Notes: a model not told the origin generated them from the letters alone. DNA of 64,000 nucleotides from Bradyrhizobium iriomotense (GCF_030160715.1 NZ_BSOW01000002.1:248001-312000), one strand, 5' to 3'. Positions 8,455-19,704 are shown, counted from the first letter of the stretch. Program-made: numbers and translations.

Positions 8455-9831
8455 ATGTCGATGCAGAGTGTGGCCCCGCCTGCGATCAGCTGGACCCCGC
8501 CCAGGCGCAACGAGCTCAAGCATATTCCGGGCGACGAGGGCTGGCCAATCATCGGCAAGACGTTCCAGGTGCTGGCCGATCCCAAGGGCCACATCGAGGC
8601 GAGCGGCGCAAAATACGGCCCGGTCTATCGCACTCACTTTTTTGGCGAGACCAACGTGGTGCTGCTCGGGCCGGAGGCGAACGAGCTCGTGCTGTTTGAC
8701 CAGCAGAAGCTGTTCTCCTCGACCCATGGCTGGAACAAGGTGCTCGGCCTGTTGTTTCCGCGCGGCCTGATGCTGCTCGATTTCGACGAGCACCGCCTGC
8801 ACCGCAAGGCGCTGTCGGTCGCGTTCAAGTCCGGGCCGATGAAGTGCTATCTCGCCGATCTCGACAAGGGCATCGCGGCGCGGGTCGCGCAGTGGAAGGC
8901 GAAGCCTGGGGTCATGCAGCTTTACCCTGCGATGAAGCAGCTCACACTCGATCTCGCCGCAACCTCCTTCCTTGGCGCCGATATCGGACCGGAGGTCGAC
9001 GAGATCAACCGTGCCTTCGCTGACATGGTGGCTGCCTCCGTGGCCCCGATCCGCCGTCCCCTGCCGGGCACGCAGATGGCGCGCGGCGTCAATGGGCGCA
9101 AGCGCATCGTCGCCTATTTCAGGGAGCAGATTCCGCTGCGCCGCGCGAAAGCAGGCGGCGAGGATCTGTTCTCGCAGCTCTGCCACGCCACCCATGAGGA
9201 CGGCGCGCTGCTCTCCGAGCAGGACATCATCGACCACATGAGCTTCCTGATGATGGCCGCGCATGACACGCTGACCTCGTCGCTGACGTCCTTCATCGGC
9301 GAACTCGCGGCTCATCCGGACTGGCAGAGCAGGCTGCGCGACGAGGTTACGGCGCTCAAGCTGTCGGCCGACGCGCCGACGAGCTTTGACCATCTCGAAA
9401 AGATGCCGCTGTCCGAGATGGCGTTCAAGGAGGCGCTGCGGATCAGGCCGCCGGTGCCGTCGATGCCGCGCCGCGCGATGCGCGACTTCACGTTCAAGGG
9501 CTTTACGATTCCGGCCGGCACGGCGGTCGGCGTCAATCCGCTCTACACCCATCACATGAAGGATATCTGGCCGGAGCCGGATCATTTCGATCCCCTGCGC
9601 TTCACCGAGGAGGCGCAGCGCAACCGCCACCGCTTCGCCTGGATACCCTTCGGCGGCGGCGCGCATATGTGCCTCGGCCTGCACTTCGCCTACATGCAGG
9701 CGAAATGCTTTGCGCGGCACTTCGTGCAGAATCTCGAAGTGTCGCTGGAGCCCGGCTACAAGCCCAACTGGCAGATGTGGCCGATCCCGAAGCCGCGCGA
9801 CGGACTGCGCGTGGTGGTGAAGGCGGTGTGA
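8455..9831 (+). CDS. Cytochrome P450
   Basis: A 458-residue soluble P450 that hydroxylates an unknown hydrophobic substrate. The heme-binding loop is FGGGAHMCLGLHFA, with its Cys as the thiolate ligand. The K-helix ExxR motif is EALR in KEALRIRPP. The I-helix oxygen-activation site reads AAHDTL rather than the common A/G-G-x-D/E-T-T, keeping the acid-Thr pair. The N-terminal KHIPGDEGWPIIGK resembles the proline-rich lead of eukaryote-like class E and CYP120-type enzymes, although no membrane anchor is present. The ATG at 8455 was chosen because GGAG precedes it by 8 nt; the frame stays open 75 bp upstream. No ferredoxin or reductase gene adjoins. Confidence 0.93.
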   Translation: MSMQSVAPPAISWTPPRRNELKHIPGDEGWPIIGKTFQVLADPKGHIEASGAKYGPVYRTHFFGETNVVLLGPEANELVLFDQQKLFSSTHGWNKVLGLLFPRGLMLLDFDEHRLHRKALSVAFKSGPMKCYLADLDKGIAARVAQWKAKPGVMQLYPAMKQLTLDLAATSFLGADIGPEVDEINRAFADMVAASVAPIRRPLPGTQMARGVNGRKRIVAYFREQIPLRRAKAGGEDLFSQLCHATHEDGALLSEQDIIDHMSFLMMAAHDTLTSSLTSFIGELAAHPDWQSRLRDEVTALKLSADAPTSFDHLEKMPLSEMAFKEALRIRPPVPSMPRRAMRDFTFKGFTIPAGTAVGVNPLYTHHMKDIWPEPDHFDPLRFTEEAQRNRHRFAWIPFGGGAHMCLGLHFAYMQAKCFARHFVQNLEVSLEPGYKPNWQMWPIPKPRDGLRVVVKAV

Positions 9832-9847
9832 GATCGCCACATCCAGT

Positions 9848-9931
9848 CATTGCGAGCGAAGCGAAGCTATCCAGGCTCTTGCCGCGGAGACAGTCTGGAT
9901 TGCTTCGTCGCTTCGCTCCTCGCAATGACGG
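9848..9931. repeat. Palindromic dispersed repeat (ATTGCGAGCGAAGCGAAGC family)
   Basis: An imperfect inverted repeat with arms ATTGCGAGCGAAGCGAAGC at the left and GCTTCGCTCCTCGCAAT at the right, with a TCTGGATTGCTTCGTC centre. It resembles the repeat common between genes in Bradyrhizobium. It fills the start of the 369-bp gap between the P450 and histidine kinase genes; the rest of the gap shows no gene. Confidence 0.75.
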
Positions 9932-10200
9932 AGAATGCGGAAGCCCTTATCCACCTCGCCTTCCGGTATACGCCGTCCCACGATCACAATTTTGGCGCCT
10001 TCGGCAACGAAGACTGCCCATGGGATGCTCCTGTTTTCGAATGATTTAAGGCCGATTGACCGGCACCGCGCGGCGCCGTCGTTCCAACGGCCAATATTCC
10101 CGCCCGCCAATGCCGAGGCAAGCTATGCTTGCGCAGGCGGCCTGTGCATCGCCTTCATTTGCAGCCCGCCTTCCGAGCTTGCTTTGCGGTTGAACGGCAG

Positions 10201-11163
10201 ATGATGAAACTGGTCGACGAATTCCGGAAAGGCTGGCTTGGCATCTCGCCGCCTTCGCTGGCGCTCAGCGTCGGCTTCGCGACGATCTGTCTCATGCTCG
10301 CGACGCTGGTGCGCTGGGGCCTCGCCCAGGTGCGGCCGGACATCTTCTTCACGCCGTATTTTCCGGCCGTGTTCTTTGCCGCCGCGTTCGGCGGTTTGCG
10401 CATCGGCGTCGTCACGGCGCTGATCGGCGGCGTGCTCGGCGTCAGCCTGAATTTCGGCGACGTCCATGCCGACCGCGCGCGCTTCGTTCTGCTGGTACTG
10501 TACTGGGCCGTCAGCGCGCTCACGATCTGGGGCGTCGAGCATTATCGCTCACTGCTGATCGAGCAGCGGCGCATCTCCAAGCGCCTGATCGAGGAAGAGG
10601 AGTATCGCAAGCTCCTGGTCGACGAATTGCAGCACCGGCTCAAGAACAAGCTCTCCACCGTGCATGCGGTGCTGCATCAGGTGCTGCATGATCAGCCGCA
10701 GGTCTGGGCCCGTATCGATCCGCGGCTGCGCTCGCTGGCGGCAACCGACGACCTGATCGCGCGCGTCGACAACTCCGGCTGCGACATCCGCGACCTCCTG
10801 ATCTCCGAGCTCGGCCCTTACGGCCATGTCCGCTTCACGCTGAACGGCGAGCGGCTGTTCCTGCCGGCCAAGCTCGCGGTCACGCTGTCACTGATGTTTC
10901 ACGAGCTCGCCACCAATGCGAGCAAATACGGCGCCTTCTCCGCCCCGCGCGGCCTGTTGCAGGTGTCGTGGACCGTCTCCGACGACCGTCTCACCGTCAC
11001 CTGGGACGAGACCGAGGGACCCAGCGTCGACAAGGTTTCGGCACCGGGCTTCGGCACCAAATTGTTGAAATCGGCGCTCATCGCCTTCGATGGCAAGACC
11101 GAGATCTCCTACCTGAAGAGCGGCGTTCATTGCATCATGCAATGCCGGATTCCCAAATCCTGA
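10201..11163 (+). CDS. Membrane sensor histidine kinase, HWE family
   Basis: A 320-residue two-component sensor. Residues 20-112 contain about four membrane helices of the DUF4118/KdpD-like sensory type. The dimerisation domain holds the phosphorylated His145 in DELQHRLKNK. The ATP-binding domain has the N box HELATNASKYGAFS and the WDE element in LTVTWDETEG that gives the HWE family its name. There is no receiver domain and no adjacent response regulator, so the partner is elsewhere; HWE kinases in alphaproteobacteria often serve general stress (PhyR) or light and chemical sensing. The start at 10201 is the first ATG giving a sensible membrane N-terminus; 10204 is equally possible. Confidence 0.87.
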   Translation: MMKLVDEFRKGWLGISPPSLALSVGFATICLMLATLVRWGLAQVRPDIFFTPYFPAVFFAAAFGGLRIGVVTALIGGVLGVSLNFGDVHADRARFVLLVLYWAVSALTIWGVEHYRSLLIEQRRISKRLIEEEEYRKLLVDELQHRLKNKLSTVHAVLHQVLHDQPQVWARIDPRLRSLAATDDLIARVDNSGCDIRDLLISELGPYGHVRFTLNGERLFLPAKLAVTLSLMFHELATNASKYGAFSAPRGLLQVSWTVSDDRLTVTWDETEGPSVDKVSAPGFGTKLLKSALIAFDGKTEISYLKSGVHCIMQCRIPKS

Positions 11164-11375
11164 CAGTCTGGCGGCAAAGCGAACGCAGTCCGCGCACATC
11201 CCTCGCAGTTTCGCACCTGCCGTTGACGCTCTGTTAATGACGATCGGCGCCGCGCGTGCCGGCGCAACAAGTTGTTGCGAACCACAACCGTATTTCTGCG
11301 TATCCCTTAACCAAAACTAAGAGGCACTTCTGCAAGATCGCTCCATTACAAAGCCGCGCCTGAACAACAAGATTC

Positions 11376-13121
11376 ATGAATTCTATGAACCACAGCAAAT
11401 ACTCCGGCGCGACTGATGCCGAGCTCGGATTTCTCAAGGAAATCGTTAGAATGCTGCCTGCCAGCGTGACCGTGCAGGACGCGCACGGCGATCTCATTCT
11501 GGTTAACGATGCCGCCGCCCGCCATCTCGGCATGGATGGCAGCCGGCCGACGCCGGACCTGACCCAGCGACGGGAAGCCTGCCAGCAGGCGATGCAGGCC
11601 GGCCAGCCGGTGGTGGCCGAGGAATCCGTCCATGACGGTACCGCGCGCCAGGTGCTGCTCACCACCCATCGACCGGTCCGGCTTGAGGGGCGCGATCTCC
11701 TCATCTCCGCCTCCTCCGACATCACCGAGCAGAAGAATTTCGAGGACCAGCTGTTTCGCTCGGCCTATTTCGACGAGCTCACCGGCCTGCCCTCCCGGCG
11801 CGTGATCGAGCATTGCGTCAAGGGCATTTTGGCGCGCGATCGCAGCGACGAGCGTTTTGCACTCGCTTTTCTCGACATCGACAATTTCAAGCACATCAAC
11901 GACTATTACGGCCATTCGGTCGGCGATGCGCTGCTGGTCGAGCTGTCGAAGCGGCTCGGCCGCGACCTGCGCGAGACCGACATGCTGTCGCGGATCTCGG
12001 GCGACGAATTCCTGCTGCTGCTCTCGCCGATCAAGAGCGAAGAGGAGGTCGCCGAATTCATCCAGGCGACGCTGAAGCGCCTCACCGCGCCCTTCTTCAT
12101 CGACTCCTCCGAGATCTTCGCCTCGACCTCGGTCGGCGTCAGCCTCTATCCCGATCACGGCCGCTCCTTCGAGGTGCTGCGCCAGAATGCCGACATCGCG
12201 ATGTACCGCAGCAAGAACAACGGCAAGGGCTCCGCTGCGTTCTTCGACTCCGGCATGGAGCGCGAGGCGCTCGCGCGCATGAAGATCGAGCAGTCGCTGC
12301 GGCTCGCCATCCTCGAGAAGCGCTTCTGCTGCGCTTTCCAGTCCAAGGTCGACATCAGGACCCAGGCCGTAAAGGGCATCGAGGCCTTGGTGCGCCTGCG
12401 CGACGATGAGGGCGTGATCCAGGCGCCGGGCTCGTTCATCAACCTCGCGGTCGAACTCGGGCTGATCGACGAGCTCACCCATCTCGTGCTGGCCGAGATC
12501 GTGCGGTCGATCGACCTCATCAACGACACCTTTGGCGCCGAAGCGAGCATCAGCATCAACGTCGCGGCCAAGCAGGCGGGAAACGCTGAATTCATGCGCT
12601 CGTTCGCGAAGGCGCTGGAAGAGACCGGCTTTCCGAACCGCTTCATGATCGAGGTGACCGAGGACGCCTTCGTCGCCACCAATCATTTCCAGTCCGAGAT
12701 TCTGCCGATGTTCCGTAAGCTCGGCGTCGGCATTTCCATCGACGATTTCGGCATCGGCTTTTCCTCGCTCTCGGCACTCGCCGACATCACCGCCGACGAG
12801 ATCAAGATCGACCGCTCCTTCATCACCGACATCCATAAGCGCCCGCGCAGCCAGGGCATCTTGCGCGCGATCGAATCCTTGAGCGAAGCGCTCGGCATGA
12901 CGGTGATCGCCGAAGGCCTCGAATCCTATGAGGAGCTGGCGTACCTCCAGGCCGCGACCAAGATCCGCTATGCGCAGGGCTATTATTTCGCCCGGCCGAT
13001 CTTCCTGGAGGAGCTGAAGCTCGCGACGCCCGCGGTCAGCGAAGCGCGCGTCAGCATCGCAAGCCGCCCGGCGCAGCAAAACCGACAGGGCTATTCACGC
13101 GCGGGCGGGTATCGGCGGTAG
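11376..13121 (+). CDS. PAS-GGDEF-EAL cyclic-di-GMP signalling protein
   Basis: A 581-residue cytoplasmic hybrid protein that may make and degrade cyclic di-GMP. Residues 20-120 form a PAS sensory domain. The GGDEF domain (about 128-290) has SGDEF at 208-212, a variant often still active as a cyclase. The EAL domain (about 300-560) has intact EAL at 336-338, later DDFGIG and EGLES motifs, and the IDRSFI stretch, so phosphodiesterase activity is expected. No membrane segment is present. The upstream 212 bp contains TTAA motifs but no full CtrA box. A second ATG at 11385 is an alternative start. Confidence 0.92.
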   Translation: MNSMNHSKYSGATDAELGFLKEIVRMLPASVTVQDAHGDLILVNDAAARHLGMDGSRPTPDLTQRREACQQAMQAGQPVVAEESVHDGTARQVLLTTHRPVRLEGRDLLISASSDITEQKNFEDQLFRSAYFDELTGLPSRRVIEHCVKGILARDRSDERFALAFLDIDNFKHINDYYGHSVGDALLVELSKRLGRDLRETDMLSRISGDEFLLLLSPIKSEEEVAEFIQATLKRLTAPFFIDSSEIFASTSVGVSLYPDHGRSFEVLRQNADIAMYRSKNNGKGSAAFFDSGMEREALARMKIEQSLRLAILEKRFCCAFQSKVDIRTQAVKGIEALVRLRDDEGVIQAPGSFINLAVELGLIDELTHLVLAEIVRSIDLINDTFGAEASISINVAAKQAGNAEFMRSFAKALEETGFPNRFMIEVTEDAFVATNHFQSEILPMFRKLGVGISIDDFGIGFSSLSALADITADEIKIDRSFITDIHKRPRSQGILRAIESLSEALGMTVIAEGLESYEELAYLQAATKIRYAQGYYFARPIFLEELKLATPAVSEARVSIASRPAQQNRQGYSRAGGYRR

Positions 13122-13150
13122 GGCTGGGAGGGCTGAGCAACAACCTCCAT

Positions 13151-13176
13151 GTCGTCCTGGCGAAAGCCAGGACGAC
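13151..13176. repeat. Perfect hairpin repeat with GAAA loop
   Basis: GTCGTCCTGGC and its exact complement flank a GAAA tetraloop, an 11-bp perfect stem. The left 18 bases recur at 2755. It could also act as a terminator-like hairpin for the GGDEF-EAL gene, although no T-run follows. Confidence 0.7.
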
Positions 13177-13293
13177 GGACTGGGGACAGGTCGAGCTACG
13201 CACCCCGTTTTCTCCCTTTGAAATTACTGGCCTTTTGCTAAGAAGCAGGCGAACGTCCGGGCTTGCCTCGCTTGGCAGCCACCGAGGTACGCC

Positions 13294-14736
<1,443 letters not shown>

Positions 14737-14752
14737 GTTTCGAGACGGAGAT

Positions 14753-14777
14753 TGTCCGGAGTCTCAGACTCCGGACA
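14753..14777 (+). promoter_or_regulatory. 25-bp perfect palindrome, putative upstream activating site
   Basis: The half-site TGTCCGGAGTCT is followed by one C and its exact complement. The centre (14765) is about 92 bp before the -24 element of the sigma-54 promoter, within the usual distance for enhancer sites. It starts 16 bp after the activator stop codon. A terminator is the alternative reading, but no run of T follows on either strand. Confidence 0.7.
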
Positions 14778-14854
14778 CGACTCGCCACGCGACCTTCCTG
14801 GCGCGAATGCGCGAACTGCCGGGTTTTCAGCCACTTTGCTCATCTCCGCCGCAT

Positions 14855-14871
14855 CTGGCGCGGAGCTTGCT
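14855..14871 (+). promoter_or_regulatory. Sigma-54 (-24/-12) promoter
   Basis: CTGGCGCGGAGCTTGCT matches the YTGGCACGRNNNTTGCW consensus at all defined positions except one (G for A). GG at 14857-14858 and GC at 14869-14870 are correctly spaced. Transcription would begin near 14882, giving a leader of about 50 nt before the MHS transporter. Confidence 0.8.
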
Positions 14872-14931
14872 TTTCGCTCTGCACAATGACGCGTGCTGCA
14901 CATGCGCATTCGCAACCAGGGAGGACGCCAG

Positions 14932-16242
14932 ATGAGTGGAGCGATCACCGTCAATCAGCTTCAAGCACGACAACCCTCGCACGTCACCGTCGCCACCGCG
15001 AGCCTGATCGGCACCGCGATCGAGTGGTACGACTTCTTCCTCTACGGCACTGCCGCCGCGCTGATCTTCAACAAGCTGTTCTTTCCGACCTTCGACCCCA
15101 TGGTCGGCACGCTGCTGGCGTTTGCGACCTACGCGCTCGGCTTCATCGCGCGGCCGCTCGGCGGCGTCGTGTTCGGCCACTACGGCGACAAGATCGGCCG
15201 CAAGACCATGCTCTATCTGACGCTGCTGATCATGGGCGCCGCGACCGCGGCGATCGGCTTCCTGCCGACCTATGAGACCGCCGGCATCTGGGCCGCGATC
15301 CTGCTGGTCACCTGCCGCCTGATCCAGGGTTTTGGCCTGGGCGGCGAATGGGGCGGCGCGGTACTGATGGCAGTCGAACATGCGCCCGAGGACAAGAAAG
15401 GCTTTTACGGCAGCTGGCCGCAACTCGGGGCGCCGCTCGGCCTCGTGCTCGGCACGCTGGTGTTCTCGGTGGTGTCGTCGCTGCTGACCGACGCGCAGCT
15501 CTATGCCTGGGGCTGGCGCATCCCGTTCCTGTTCTCGATCGCGCTGGTGCTGGTCGGGCTGTGGATCCGCTTCACCATCGCGGAATCGCCGGAGTTCCAG
15601 AAGGTCAAGGACAGCAAGCAGGAAGTGCAGATGCCGATCGTCGAAGCGATCCGGATGTATCCGAAAAACATCCTGCTCGCGATGGGCGCGCGCTTTGCGG
15701 AGAACGGCTTCTTCTACATCTATGCCACCTTCGTGCTCGCCTTTGCGACGCAATCGCTCGGCATGAACAAGCAGGACATGCTGAACGGCGTGTTGATCGC
15801 GGCCGCGATCGAGACCTTCACGATCCCTGCGTTCGGCGCGCTCTCGGACCGCGTCGGGCGGCGGCCGATCTACATCTTCGGCGCGGTCTTTTCCGCGCTG
15901 ATGTCGTTCCCACTGTTCATGCTGCTGTCGACCAAGAACCCGCACCTCGCCTGGATCGCGATTGCGCTGGGCCTCGCCGTCGGCCACGCCGCGATGTACG
16001 GCCCGCAGGCGAGCTTCCTGTCCGAGCTGTTCGGCACCAAGGTACGCTACAGCGGCGTGTCGCTCGGCTACAACCTCGCCTCGATCTTCGCCGGCGCGCT
16101 GTCGCCGCTGATCGCGACCGGCCTGATGACGGCCTATGCGCCGGCGACCTGGCCGATCTCGCTCTACATGATCGTGCTCGCGATCATCACCATCGTGTCG
16201 GTCTACTTCGCCACCGAAACACGCAAGATAGTTCAGGCCTGA
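14932..16242 (+). CDS. MFS transporter of the metabolite:H+ symporter (MHS) family
   Basis: A 436-residue 12-helix inner-membrane permease. The opening SLIGTAIEWYDFFLYG helix and the loop GDKIGRK, with a RPLGGVVFGHYGDK lead, are hallmarks of the MHS family (KgtP, ShiA, ProP, PcaT), which import carboxylic acids, shikimate or betaines with protons. Substrate here is unknown; the adjacent CoA-transferase points to a carboxylic acid. The start at 14932 has GGAGG 9 nt upstream; the open frame extends 39 bp further without a ribosome site. It is the first gene behind the sigma-54 promoter. Confidence 0.92.
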   Translation: MSGAITVNQLQARQPSHVTVATASLIGTAIEWYDFFLYGTAAALIFNKLFFPTFDPMVGTLLAFATYALGFIARPLGGVVFGHYGDKIGRKTMLYLTLLIMGAATAAIGFLPTYETAGIWAAILLVTCRLIQGFGLGGEWGGAVLMAVEHAPEDKKGFYGSWPQLGAPLGLVLGTLVFSVVSSLLTDAQLYAWGWRIPFLFSIALVLVGLWIRFTIAESPEFQKVKDSKQEVQMPIVEAIRMYPKNILLAMGARFAENGFFYIYATFVLAFATQSLGMNKQDMLNGVLIAAAIETFTIPAFGALSDRVGRRPIYIFGAVFSALMSFPLFMLLSTKNPHLAWIAIALGLAVGHAAMYGPQASFLSELFGTKVRYSGVSLGYNLASIFAGALSPLIATGLMTAYAPATWPISLYMIVLAIITIVSVYFATETRKIVQA

Positions 16243-16356
16243 CCGGCGAGGGTCACGTCTCGCGCCGCGAGAAGCGGCCTGTTCCAGGGCCGCTCCTCGC
16301 GATAAGATCGACACCAAGCAACAACGGCATGCGGTCCAGGGATCGGGAGGAACGCC

Positions 16357-18405
16357 GTGAGCCAGCACCCAGCTTTGCCTTACCTGCGCAATTCCGAGAA
16401 GGGCAAGATCGTCACGGCGGCGGAGGCCGTCATGCTGATCCGCGACGGCGACACGGTCGCCACCGGCGGCTTCGTCGGCATCGGCTTTGCCGAGGAGATC
16501 GCGATTGCGCTCGAGGAGCTCTATCTCTCCAACGAGGGCGATGCGCCCTACACGCAAGGCAAGCCGCACAATCTGACGCTGGTCTATGCGGCGGGCCAGG
16601 GCGACGGTAAGCATCGCGGCCTCAACCATTTCGCGCATGAGGGCCTGGTCCGGCGCGTGATCGGCGGGCATTGGGGGCTTGCGCCCAAATTGCAGCAGCT
16701 CGCGATCGCCAACCAGATCGAGGCCTATAACCTGCCGCAGGGCGTGATCACGCATCTGTTCCGCGACATCGCGGCGCACCGGCCCGGCCACATCACCCGC
16801 GTCGGCATGGGCACCTTCGTCGATCCGCGCCATGGCGGCGGCAAGCTCAACGCGCGCACCACCGAGGACATGGTGGAGCTGATCACGATCGGCGGCGAGG
16901 AGTGCCTGCTCTACAGGACGTTTCCGATCCATGTCGGGATCATCCGCGCCACCACGGGCGATCCCGACGGCAACCTCACCATGGAGAAGGAGGCGCTGAC
17001 GCTGGAAGCGCTCGCCATTGCCATGGCCGCGCATAATTCCGGCGGCATCGTCATCGCCCAGGTCGAGCGGGTCGCCGAGAGCGGCAGCCTCAATCCGCGC
17101 CAGGTCAAGATCCCCGGCATCCTCGTCGACTGCGTCGTGGTGGCGAGGCCTGAGCACCACTGGCAGACGTTTGGCACGCAATATAACCCGGCCTTCTCGA
17201 GCGAGATCCGGGTGCGTGCAGCCTCGCTCCCCACCATGGCGATGAGCGAGCGCAAGATCATCGCCCGCCGCGCCGCCTTCGAATTGAAGGCCAACAGCGT
17301 CGTCAATCTCGGCATCGGCATGCCCGAGGGCATCGCCTCGGTCGCCAATGAGGAGCGCATCATCGACCTCATCACGTTGACGGCGGAGCCCGGCGTGATC
17401 GGCGGCATCCCCGCCAGCGGCATCGACTTTGGCGCGGCGATCAACACGCAGGCGGTGATCGACCAGCCTTATCAGTTCGATTTCTACGACGGCGGCGGGC
17501 TCGATGCGGCCTTCCTCGGGCTTGCGCAGGTCGACCGCGCCGGCAACCTCAACGTCAGCAAGTTCGGGCCGAAGCTTGCGGGTGCCGGCGGCTTCATCAA
17601 TATCAGCCAGAACGCCAAGGAGGTCGTGTTCGTCGGCACCTTCGGCGCGGGCAAGCAGACCATTGCGGTCAATGACGGCAAGCTGTCGATCGTCACGGAC
17701 GCGAAGTCGCGCAAGTTCGTCGACCACGTCGAGCACGTCACCTTCAGCGGCGCCGTCTCGGCGGCGCGCGGGCAGCGCGTGCTCTATGTCACCGAGCGCT
17801 GCGTCTTCGTGCTGCGCCCCGACGGTCTCGAGCTCGTCGAGGTCGCGCCCGGCATCGACATCGAGCGCGACATCCTGCGCCTGATGGATTTCAAGCCGCT
17901 GATCCCGCGCGATCCCGCGCTGATGGATGCGCGCATCTTCCGCGACGATCTGATGGAGCTGCGCGAACGGCTTCTGACCATCCCGCTCGACCAGCGCTTC
18001 ACGCTGGACGAGCAGCAGAACCTGTTCTTCGTCAATCTGGAACGCTATCCGCTGCGCAGCAAGGCCGATATCGACGCGATTGCGCGCATCGTCGAGGCCA
18101 GGCTCGCCCCGCACGGACAACGTGTCTATGCCATCGTCAACTACGACAACTTCTCGATCCTGCCCGAGCTGATGGACGATTATTCGGCCATGGTCCGCAG
18201 CCTCGTCGACCGCTTCTATTCCGGCGTGTCGCGCTACACGACATCAGGGTTCCTGCGCATCAAGCTCGGCGAAGCCCTGGAGAAGCGCGGCGTAGCGCCG
18301 CACATTTTCGAAAGCGCCGCCGAGGCGCAGTCGGATTGGCGGCAGGTCGAAGGGGCCGACGCGCTCGATGACGGCGCACGTCGCACGCGACAGGCTGAAA
18401 AATGA
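16357..18405 (+). CDS. Fused acyl-CoA:carboxylate CoA-transferase
   Basis: A 682-residue class I CoA-transferase with both half-domains in one chain. The N-terminal half has the glycine-rich [17 protein letters not shown] segment; the second half carries the predicted catalytic Glu344 in [12 protein letters not shown], which forms the glutamyl-CoA thioester. Typical YdiF/propionate CoA-transferase proteins have about 520 residues; here an extra C-terminal region of about 150 residues of unknown role follows. The enzyme would activate a carboxylic acid with CoA from acetyl- or succinyl-CoA. Start is GTG with a GGGAGG site about 8 nt upstream. It lies between the MHS transporter and a Liv transporter, as expected of an uptake-and-activation operon. 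Confidence 0.88.
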   Translation: MSQHPALPYLRNSEKGKIVTAAEAVMLIRDGDTVATGGFVGIGFAEEIAIALEELYLSNEGDAPYTQGKPHNLTLVYAAGQGDGKHRGLNHFAHEGLVRRVIGGHWGLAPKLQQLAIANQIEAYNLPQGVITHLFRDIAAHRPGHITRVGMGTFVDPRHGGGKLNARTTEDMVELITIGGEECLLYRTFPIHVGIIRATTGDPDGNLTMEKEALTLEALAIAMAAHNSGGIVIAQVERVAESGSLNPRQVKIPGILVDCVVVARPEHHWQTFGTQYNPAFSSEIRVRAASLPTMAMSERKIIARRAAFELKANSVVNLGIGMPEGIASVANEERIIDLITLTAEPGVIGGIPASGIDFGAAINTQAVIDQPYQFDFYDGGGLDAAFLGLAQVDRAGNLNVSKFGPKLAGAGGFINISQNAKEVVFVGTFGAGKQTIAVNDGKLSIVTDAKSRKFVDHVEHVTFSGAVSAARGQRVLYVTERCVFVLRPDGLELVEVAPGIDIERDILRLMDFKPLIPRDPALMDARIFRDDLMELRERLLTIPLDQRFTLDEQQNLFFVNLERYPLRSKADIDAIARIVEARLAPHGQRVYAIVNYDNFSILPELMDDYSAMVRSLVDRFYSGVSRYTTSGFLRIKLGEALEKRGVAPHIFESAAEAQSDWRQVEGADALDDGARRTRQAEK

Positions 18406-18508
18406 TGCAGACCTTGCATGCGCGGCCTCAGGCGGAAGGTCGAATTGCAATGTTCGCTGCGCTGTGCAAATCGCTGTTGCCCAACAAAATGAATCAGGAG
18501 GGATCATC

Positions 18509-19693
18509 TTGCGTTTATCAGTCATCATAACAACAACCATTCTCGGCCTCGCCGCCGCCACTACCGCGCGCGCGGATGATCTCAAGATCGCGCTGATCTA
18601 CGGCAAGACCGGCCCGCTGGAGGCCTATGCCAAGCAGACCGAGACCGGCCTGCAAATGGGTTTTGAATACGCCACCAAGGGCACCATGACGCTCGACGGT
18701 CGCAAGATCGTCATCATCACCAAGGACGACCAGGGCAAGCCGGATCTCGCGAAAGCCGCGCTCGCCGAAGCCTATCAGGACGACAAGGTCGATATCGCGA
18801 TCGGCACGACGTCGTCGGCCGCGGCGCTCGCGATCCTGCCCGTTGCCGAAGAGAACAAGAAGATCTTGATCGTCGAGCCTGCGGTTGCGGATCAGATTAC
18901 CGGCGAGAAGTGGAACCGCTACATCTTCCGCACCGCGCGCAACTCCTCGCAGGACGCGATCTCCAACGCCGTCGCGATCGGCAAGCAAGGCGTCACCGTT
19001 GCGACCCTGGCGCAGGATTACGCCTTCGGCCGCGACGGCGTCGCCGCCTTCAAGGAGGCGCTCGCCAAGACCGGCGCGACGTTAGCTGCGGAAGAATATG
19101 CTCCGACCAACACCACCGACTTCACCGCGGTCGGCCAGCGCCTGTTCGACGCGCTGAAGGACAAGCCCGGCCGCAAGGTGATCTGGGTGATCTGGGCCGG
19201 CGCCGGCAATCCGCTGGCCAAGCTCCAGGACATGGATCCGAAGCGCTACGGCATCGAGCTCTCGACCGGCGGCAACATCCTGCCGGCGCTCGCGGCCTAC
19301 AAGGCGCTGCCCGGCATGGAAGGCGCGACCTATTATTACTATGACATTCCGAAGAACCCGGTGAACGACTGGCTGGTTGCCGAGCACCAGAAGCGCTTCA
19401 AGGCGCCGCCGGACTTCTTCACCGCCGGCGGTTTTGCCGCTGCGATGTCCGTCGTCGCCGCCGTCACCAAGGCGAAGTCGACCGACACCGAGAAGCTGAT
19501 CACCGCGATGGAAGGCCTGGAGTTCGACACGCCGAAGGGCAAGATGGTGTTCCGGAAAGAAGACCATCAGGCGCTCCAGAGCATGTATCACTTCAAGGTC
19601 AAGGTCGATCCGAACGTCGCCTGGGCCATCCTCGAGCCGGTGCGCGAGCTGAAGATCGAGGACATGGACGTTCCGATCCGCAACAAGCGCTGA
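18509..19693 (+). CDS. Branched-chain-amino-acid-type ABC transporter, periplasmic binding protein
   Basis: A 394-residue periplasmic binding protein of the LivJ/LivK type. A signal peptide (residues 1-19, ending TTARA before DDLKIALIYG) directs export. The two-lobed fold begins with KIALIYGKTGPLEAYAKQ and continues with GTTSSAAALAILPVAEENK, the ligand-region pattern of the family. The TTG at 18509 is chosen because AGGAGGG lies 7 nt upstream and the next residues form the signal; the frame is open earlier but lacks a signal. The ligand may be an amino acid or, given the genes before it, an aliphatic or aromatic acid. Confidence 0.9.
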   Translation: MRLSVIITTTILGLAAATTARADDLKIALIYGKTGPLEAYAKQTETGLQMGFEYATKGTMTLDGRKIVIITKDDQGKPDLAKAALAEAYQDDKVDIAIGTTSSAAALAILPVAEENKKILIVEPAVADQITGEKWNRYIFRTARNSSQDAISNAVAIGKQGVTVATLAQDYAFGRDGVAAFKEALAKTGATLAAEEYAPTNTTDFTAVGQRLFDALKDKPGRKVIWVIWAGAGNPLAKLQDMDPKRYGIELSTGGNILPALAAYKALPGMEGATYYYYDIPKNPVNDWLVAEHQKRFKAPPDFFTAGGFAAAMSVVAAVTKAKSTDTEKLITAMEGLEFDTPKGKMVFRKEDHQALQSMYHFKVKVDPNVAWAILEPVRELKIEDMDVPIRNKR

Positions 19694-19704
19694 CGCGGCC
19701 TGCA

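Noticed and set aside
11300..11315. TTAACC...CTAAG upstream of the PAS-GGDEF-EAL gene as a CtrA site
   Set aside because: Only one half matches and the spacing is 6 rather than 7, so it is not a credible CtrA box.
14753..14777. Reading of the 25-bp palindrome as a terminator for the activator gene
   Set aside because: No T-run follows on either strand, and its distance to a sigma-54 promoter fits an enhancer site better; the terminator reading is kept only as an alternative.
14827..18120. 1097-codon open frame on the minus strand over the MHS/CoA-transferase genes
   Set aside because: High-GC antisense shadow: the plus strand shows two well-matched families with ribosome sites and the antisense product is low-complexity in charged residues with no domain.
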